From an uncultured Collinsella sp. (GTDB lineage Bacteria; Actinomycetota; Coriobacteriia; Coriobacteriales; Coriobacteriaceae): a stretch of DNA of 26,506 bases. This document shows positions 22,610-26,506 of this stretch, piece after piece. The stretch spans positions 1 to 26,506 of the forward strand of contig CABRHR010000018.1 of assembly GCA_902470835.1 (NCBI GenBank), given 5' to 3'. Position 1 is the stretch's first letter. Each line of letters starts with the position of its first letter. The notes beneath the pieces are model-generated. The model was not told the DNA's origin, did not search any database, and saw only the letters and a list, made by a program, of their open reading frames with translations. The position numbers and the translations under genes were made by a program.

Positions 22610-23632
22610 ATGATTGCAATTTTAAAGCAGAGCGCCAGCGACGAGGCCGTCAGCCACATCGTCAGCTGGATTGAGAAAAAGGGTCTCAAGACCGACGTCT
22701 CGCGCGGCGAGAACGAAACCATCATCGGCCTGGTGGGCGATACCACCAAGATCGACCCGTTCCTGCTCGAATCCATGGACGTCGTCGAGCGCGTGCAGCG
22801 CGTCTCCGAGCCGTTCAAGCGCGCCAACCGCAAGTTCCACCCCGAGGATTCCGTCATCGACTGCGGCCACGGCGTCAAGATCGGCGGCGACCAGTTCCAG
22901 GTCATCGCCGGCCCCTGCTCCGTCGAGGGCGAGAACCTCATCCGCATCGCCCGCCGCGTGAAGGCCGCCGGTGCCACGATGCTGCGTGGCGGCGCCTACA
23001 AGCCCCGCACCTCCCCCTACGCCTACCAGGGCATGGGCCCCGCCGGCCTCGACCTGCTGTGCGAGGCATCGGCCGAGCTCGACATGCCGATCGTCACCGA
23101 GATCATGGACCCGCGCGACGTGCAGATCTTCCTGGACAAGAAGATCGACGTCATGCAGATCGGCGCCCGTAACGCCCAGAACTTCCCCCTGCTCAAAGAG
23201 GTCGGTAAGACAAAGACCCCGATCCTGCTCAAGCGCGGCATGTCCGGCACGATCGACGAGCTGCTCATGGCTGCCGAGTACATCATGAGCGAGGGCAACG
23301 ACAACGTCATCCTGTGTGAGCGCGGCATCCGCACCTTCGAGACCCGCACGCGCAACACCTTCGACCTCAACGCCGTGCCGATGCTGCACCACCTGTCGCA
23401 CCTGCCCGTCGTCGCCGACCCCAGCCACGCCACCGGCTATACCCGCTACGTTGAGCCCATGGCGCTCGCTGCGACTGCCTGCGGCGCCAACGGCCTGGAG
23501 ATCGAAGTCCACGACGAGCCAAGTCGCGCCTGGTCCGACGGTGCCCAGGCCCTCACCCCCGATCAGTTCGACGACACCATGCGCCGCATCCGCGCCATCC
23601 GCGAGGTCGTCTGCCAAGAGACCATGGAGTAG
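22610..23632 (+). CDS. aroF: 3-deoxy-7-phosphoheptulonate (DAHP) synthase, type I-beta
   Basis: The enzyme condenses phosphoenolpyruvate and erythrose 4-phosphate, the first step of the shikimate pathway. The 340-residue product has an N-terminal ferredoxin-like domain (1-70, MIAILKQSASDEAVSHIVSWIEKKGLKTDV). In relatives such as the Thermotoga enzyme this domain mediates tyrosine/phenylalanine inhibition. The barrel carries AGPCSVE (100-106), LRGGAYKPRTSPYAYQG, GARNAQNFPLLKEVG, LLKRGMSGTIDE, ERGIRTFETRTRNTFDL and PVVADPSHATG. The ATG at 22610 has GAGAGG six bases upstream and gives the family N-terminus; the frame is open 16 codons further but runs into the leader hairpin. It is the first gene of aroF-tyrA-aroB-aroA. 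Whether the name aroF or aroG is used is convention. Confidence 0.97.
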   Translation: MIAILKQSASDEAVSHIVSWIEKKGLKTDVSRGENETIIGLVGDTTKIDPFLLESMDVVERVQRVSEPFKRANRKFHPEDSVIDCGHGVKIGGDQFQVIAGPCSVEGENLIRIARRVKAAGATMLRGGAYKPRTSPYAYQGMGPAGLDLLCEASAELDMPIVTEIMDPRDVQIFLDKKIDVMQIGARNAQNFPLLKEVGKTKTPILLKRGMSGTIDELLMAAEYIMSEGNDNVILCERGIRTFETRTRNTFDLNAVPMLHHLSHLPVVADPSHATGYTRYVEPMALAATACGANGLEIEVHDEPSRAWSDGAQALTPDQFDDTMRRIRAIREVVCQETME

Positions 23633-23634
23633 CA

Positions 23635-24549
23635 ATGGGCACGGTGAGAAACGCTCGCGTCAACCAAGGCGGCCCCAAGTGTGCCGGCATCGTGGGCCTG
23701 GGACTGATCGGCGGCAGCTTTGCCCGCGGCTATGCGCAGGCGGGCGTCCGCGTGCTGGCCTGGGACCCCGACGACGATGTTATGACGGCCGCCAGTATGG
23801 GCACCGTCGCCGGCGAGCTCAATGACGAGACGCTCGGTGAGTGCGACATTATCGTGCTCGCCTGCTACCCCGAGGCCTGCATTGAGTGGCTCGAGGCGCA
23901 CGCCCAGGCACTCGCCGATGCCACCGACACCGATGCAATCATGGGTCCTGTGGTGATCGACACCGTGGGCGTCAAGGGCATCGTGTGCGAGCGCGCCTTT
24001 GAGCTCGCCCGCGAGCATGGCTTTTACTTTGTGGGCGCGCACCCCATGGCGGGCACGCAGTTCTCGGGCTATGCGCATTCCCGCGCCGACCTGTTCCAGG
24101 GCGCACCGCTCGTGCTTGTACCGCCTGCGGTGGACGACGCACTCAAGCTGGAGCTTTTGGGCCAGGTGCGCGAGATGGTGCGACCCTTGGGCTTTGGCAA
24201 GTTCAGCGTGACGAGCGCCGCCGAGCACGACCGCGTCATCGCCTTTACGAGCCAGCTCGCGCACGTCGTCTCCAACGCCTATGTTAAGAGCCCGACTGCC
24301 CAGGTCCACCACGGTTTTTCGGCCGGTAGCTACCGCGACCTCACCCGCGTGGCGCATCTCAACCCGCAGATGTGGTCGGAGCTCATGATCGACGACGCCG
24401 ACGCGCTTGCCTTCGAGATCGACCATCTGATCGAGTCGCTTGGCGCCTACAGCCGCGCGCTCAAGGACCGCGATCAGCGCTACCTGGAAAATCTTCTTGC
24501 CGAGGGCGACCGCATCAAGCGCGCGCTCGACGACGAGGCCGCCCACTAG
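23635..24549 (+). CDS. tyrA: Prephenate dehydrogenase
   Basis: The enzyme oxidises and decarboxylates prephenate to 4-hydroxyphenylpyruvate, the route to tyrosine. The 304-residue product has an NAD-binding GLGLIGGSFARG (21-32), CDIIVLACYPEA, the substrate loop GAHPMAGTQFSGYAHSRADLF and the helical block SAAEHDRVIAFTSQLAHVVSNAY, with the conserved His. There is no C-terminal ACT domain and no fused chorismate mutase. An arogenate-using enzyme (TyrC/TyrAa) cannot be excluded. The ATG at 23635 follows the aroF stop by two bases, with GGAG inside the end of aroF, so the two are coupled. Confidence 0.93.
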   Translation: MGTVRNARVNQGGPKCAGIVGLGLIGGSFARGYAQAGVRVLAWDPDDDVMTAASMGTVAGELNDETLGECDIIVLACYPEACIEWLEAHAQALADATDTDAIMGPVVIDTVGVKGIVCERAFELAREHGFYFVGAHPMAGTQFSGYAHSRADLFQGAPLVLVPPAVDDALKLELLGQVREMVRPLGFGKFSVTSAAEHDRVIAFTSQLAHVVSNAYVKSPTAQVHHGFSAGSYRDLTRVAHLNPQMWSELMIDDADALAFEIDHLIESLGAYSRALKDRDQRYLENLLAEGDRIKRALDDEAAH

Positions 24550-24585
24550 ACCACTTATCACGCCAGGTCGAAAGGACCAAAGCTT

Positions 24586-25692
24586 ATGGCGATTACCATC
24601 GATATCGACACCGCACGCCCCTACCAGGTGCATGTGGGCACGTTTTTGCTGGAGCAGGCGGGCCCGCTCGTACGCACCACCGCCGGCGGCTCCCGCGCCG
24701 TCATTGTGACGGACACCAACGTGGGCCCGCTCTACCAGATGCCCGTTAAGCAGAGCCTGGAATCCGCAGGCTACGAGGTGAGCATTTGCACTTTCGAAGC
24801 CGGCGAGGCCCATAAGCGCGCCGAGACCTACATTACCATTCTGGAATTTGTGGCCGAGCACGAGCTTTCGCGCTCCGATGTGATCGTGGCGCTCGGCGGC
24901 GGTGTCGTGGGCGACGTGGCCGGCTTTGTTGCCGCCACCTATATGCGCGGCTGCAAGTTTGTACAGATTCCCACGAGCCTGCTCGCCATGGTGGATTCGT
25001 CGGTCGGCGGCAAGACGGCCATCGACCTGGCTGCTGGTAAAAACCTCGCAGGCGCGTTTTGGCAGCCGAGCGTGGTTATCGCCGATGTGGGGTGTCTGGC
25101 GACCCTCACGCCCGAGCAGTTCGCCGACGGTTGCGGCGAGGTCGTCAAGCACGCCGTGATCGCCGACCCAGAGCTCTTCGCCGAGTTGGAGAAGACCCCG
25201 CTCACGCTTGAGCTGCTCAACCGCGATGTGGCCCGTGTGGCGCTCATCATCGCCCGCAATATCGACATCAAGCGCGCCGTGGTCGTTGCCGACGAGCGCG
25301 AAACCAACCAGCGCAAGCTGCTCAACTTTGGACACAGCGCCGGACACGCCGTCGAGGCCTGCGAGCACTTTGAGCTCGGCCACGGCAACTGCGTGTCGAT
25401 CGGCATGGGCATCATCACGCGCGCCGCGGCCCTACATGGCATTTGCGACGCCGAGCTGCCCGGTCGCATTGAGGAGCTCTGCGCCCGTCACGGCCTCAAG
25501 ACCCGCTGCAACTTGGATGCCGATGCCGTCTTTGCCGAGGCGCTCCACGATAAGAAGCGCGCGGGCGACACCATCGACTTGGTGATTCCACACGACATCG
25601 GCCGCTGCAGCATCGACCGCACGCCGCTTTCCACCTTCCACGATTTAATTGCCGAGGGCCTCGACCAGAAGGGAGACGCATCCGCATGCTAG
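24586..25692 (+). CDS. aroB: 3-dehydroquinate synthase
   Basis: The second step of the shikimate pathway: cyclisation of DAHP to 3-dehydroquinate, using NAD and a divalent metal. The 368-residue product has VIVALGGGVVGDVAGFVAATYMRG (NAD loop), IPTSLLAMVDSSVGGKTAIDLAAGKNLAGAFWQP, the metal ligand Glu in GCGEVVKHAVI, and the His ligands in LLNFGHSAGHAVEA and the FELGHGNCVSIGM block. Length fits the family. The ATG at 24586 has AAAGGA about nine bases upstream, and a 36-base gap separates it from tyrA. Its last codons overlap the aroA start by seven bases. Confidence 0.97.
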   Translation: MAITIDIDTARPYQVHVGTFLLEQAGPLVRTTAGGSRAVIVTDTNVGPLYQMPVKQSLESAGYEVSICTFEAGEAHKRAETYITILEFVAEHELSRSDVIVALGGGVVGDVAGFVAATYMRGCKFVQIPTSLLAMVDSSVGGKTAIDLAAGKNLAGAFWQPSVVIADVGCLATLTPEQFADGCGEVVKHAVIADPELFAELEKTPLTLELLNRDVARVALIIARNIDIKRAVVVADERETNQRKLLNFGHSAGHAVEACEHFELGHGNCVSIGMGIITRAAALHGICDAELPGRIEELCARHGLKTRCNLDADAVFAEALHDKKRAGDTIDLVIPHDIGRCSIDRTPLSTFHDLIAEGLDQKGDASAC

Positions 25693-26506
25693 CCCGCATC
25701 ACCCCGTCCCCGCTCAAGGGCACCGTTCCCGCCATTGCGTCCAAGTCGATGGCGCACCGCCTCATCATCTGCGCCGCGCTTGCCAACGGCGAAACGCACG
25801 TCACCTGCAACACCACCTGCGCGGACATTGAGGCCACCGTGCGCTGCCTCACGGCGCTCGGCGCCCGCATCGAGACCGTCGAGGACGGCTTCCAGGTCCA
25901 CCCCACCATGAAGAGCATTGAGTTTGGCCTGCTCAAGGCCCTCGCCGGCGGCACGCTCGACTGTGGCGAGAGCGGCTCCACGCTGCGCTTTATGCTGCCC
26001 GTCGCCTGTGCGCTGGGTGCAGAGGCCACCTTTGTGGGCCAAGGCCGCCTGGGAGCCCGCCCGCTCTCCCCGCTCTCGGATGAGATCATTGCCGCCGGCT
26101 GCGACCTGCAGGGTCTGGGCGGTTTTCCGCTCAAGACGAGCGGACGCATGCGCCCGGGCACCTTTATCCTGCCGGGCAACGTAAGCTCGCAGTACATCTC
26201 CGGCCTGTTGCTGGCAGCGCCACTGCTGGCCCAGCCCTCCTGCGTGCAGGTGACCGGCCTCATCGAAAGCCGCCCCTACATCAACCTGACCATCCAGGCC
26301 ATGAAGGCCTTCGGCGTCGAGGTCAATGTTGAGCGCATCCCCGCCAAGGACGGCCAGCCCGAGATCACGAACTTCCGCGTGAACAGTGGCTCGTACCGCA
26401 CGCCCGGCAGCGTAGCCGTCGAGGGCGACTGGTCCAACGCCGCCTTTTGGCTGTGCGCCGGCGCCATCGGCACCGACCCCATCACCGTTGAGGGCGTGTC
26501 GCTCAG
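25686..26506 (+). CDS. aroA: 3-phosphoshikimate 1-carboxyvinyltransferase (EPSP synthase), 5' part
   Basis: EPSP synthase adds the enolpyruvyl group of phosphoenolpyruvate to shikimate 3-phosphate and is the target of glyphosate. The 273 visible residues start MLARITPSPLKGTVPAIASK and contain SKSMAHRLIICAAL (Lys 20, Arg 25 of the substrate site), LDCGESGSTLRFMLPVA (the phosphoenolpyruvate loop, 91-107), GSSQYIS-type SSQYISGLLLAAPLL and GLIESRPYINLT. The frame is open at the window end; a full enzyme has about 430 residues, so about 150 are missing. The ATG at 25686 overlaps the end of aroB; GGGAG lies about eleven bases upstream. Confidence 0.95.
   Translation, partial: MLARITPSPLKGTVPAIASKSMAHRLIICAALANGETHVTCNTTCADIEATVRCLTALGARIETVEDGFQVHPTMKSIEFGLLKALAGGTLDCGESGSTLRFMLPVACALGAEATFVGQGRLGARPLSPLSDEIIAAGCDLQGLGGFPLKTSGRMRPGTFILPGNVSSQYISGLLLAAPLLAQPSCVQVTGLIESRPYINLTIQAMKAFGVEVNVERIPAKDGQPEITNFRVNSGSYRTPGSVAVEGDWSNAAFWLCAGAIGTDPITVEGVSL

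Noticed and set aside
23563..25383. A 606-codon open frame on the minus strand opposite aroF-tyrA-aroB
   Set aside because: It mirrors the real plus-strand genes, which have clear motifs and ribosome-binding sites. Its translation is low in recognisable domains and rich in Gly/Ala/His/Val, typical of the antisense of GC-rich codons.

Overview
The window looks like chromosomal core DNA from a high-GC (about 60 % by eye) member of the Coriobacteriia, probably Collinsella or a close relative. This assignment is inferred from gene order, protein style and the many TTG start codons; no search was run. I see no phage, transposon, CRISPR array or other mobile element. The first 45 bases are not genomic: they match the Illumina Nextera i7 adapter, so the assembled contig begins inside a library adapter.

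Layout. (1) 46-985, minus strand: the start of a ribosome/RNA-processing operon, rpsP-khpA-rimM, with rimM cut by the adapter. (2) 1226-2440, plus strand: dinB (DNA polymerase IV), the only plus-strand gene before 22.6 kb. (3) 2451-6606, minus strand: rplU-rpmA-obgE-nadD-yqeK-rsfS, with a strong sigma70-type promoter before rplU, an intrinsic terminator between rpmA and obgE, and a final terminator facing dinB. (4) 6603-9289, minus strand: a radical-SAM pair of unknown function (TIGR03960 and TIGR03936 types) directly upstream of rplU. (5) 9300-16209, minus strand: the cell-elongation cluster mreB-mreC-mreD-mrdA(PBP2)-rodA, followed by a DUF697-like membrane protein. (6) 16325-19433, minus strand: a zinc-ribbon membrane protein, a cytoplasmic cyclophilin and a TPR membrane protein, running into mreB. 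(7) 19537-22406, minus strand: a CtpE-like P-type ATPase behind a tRNA-Arg(CCG). (8) 22440-26506, plus strand: the aromatic amino-acid operon aroF-tyrA-aroB-aroA, with aroA cut by the window end.

How the genes fit together. The minus-strand block from mreB to rsfS is nearly continuous, with short gaps or overlaps. It joins lateral wall synthesis (MreBCD, PBP2, RodA) to ribosome biogenesis (L21, L27, Obg, RsfS) and NAD synthesis (NadD). The plus-strand operon carries DAHP synthase, 3-dehydroquinate synthase and EPSP synthase of the shikimate pathway, plus prephenate dehydrogenase for tyrosine.

I do not see a convincing new multi-gene system. The points most worth a second look are regulatory: a terminator-like hairpin, a dyad and a repeated arm in the aroF leader; a perfect 12-bp hairpin just inside mreC; and a terminator immediately before obgE. 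Two protein oddities stand out: a Gln in the M4 ion-site motif of the P-type ATPase together with a long basic tail, and a PBP2 with two N-terminal hydrophobic segments.
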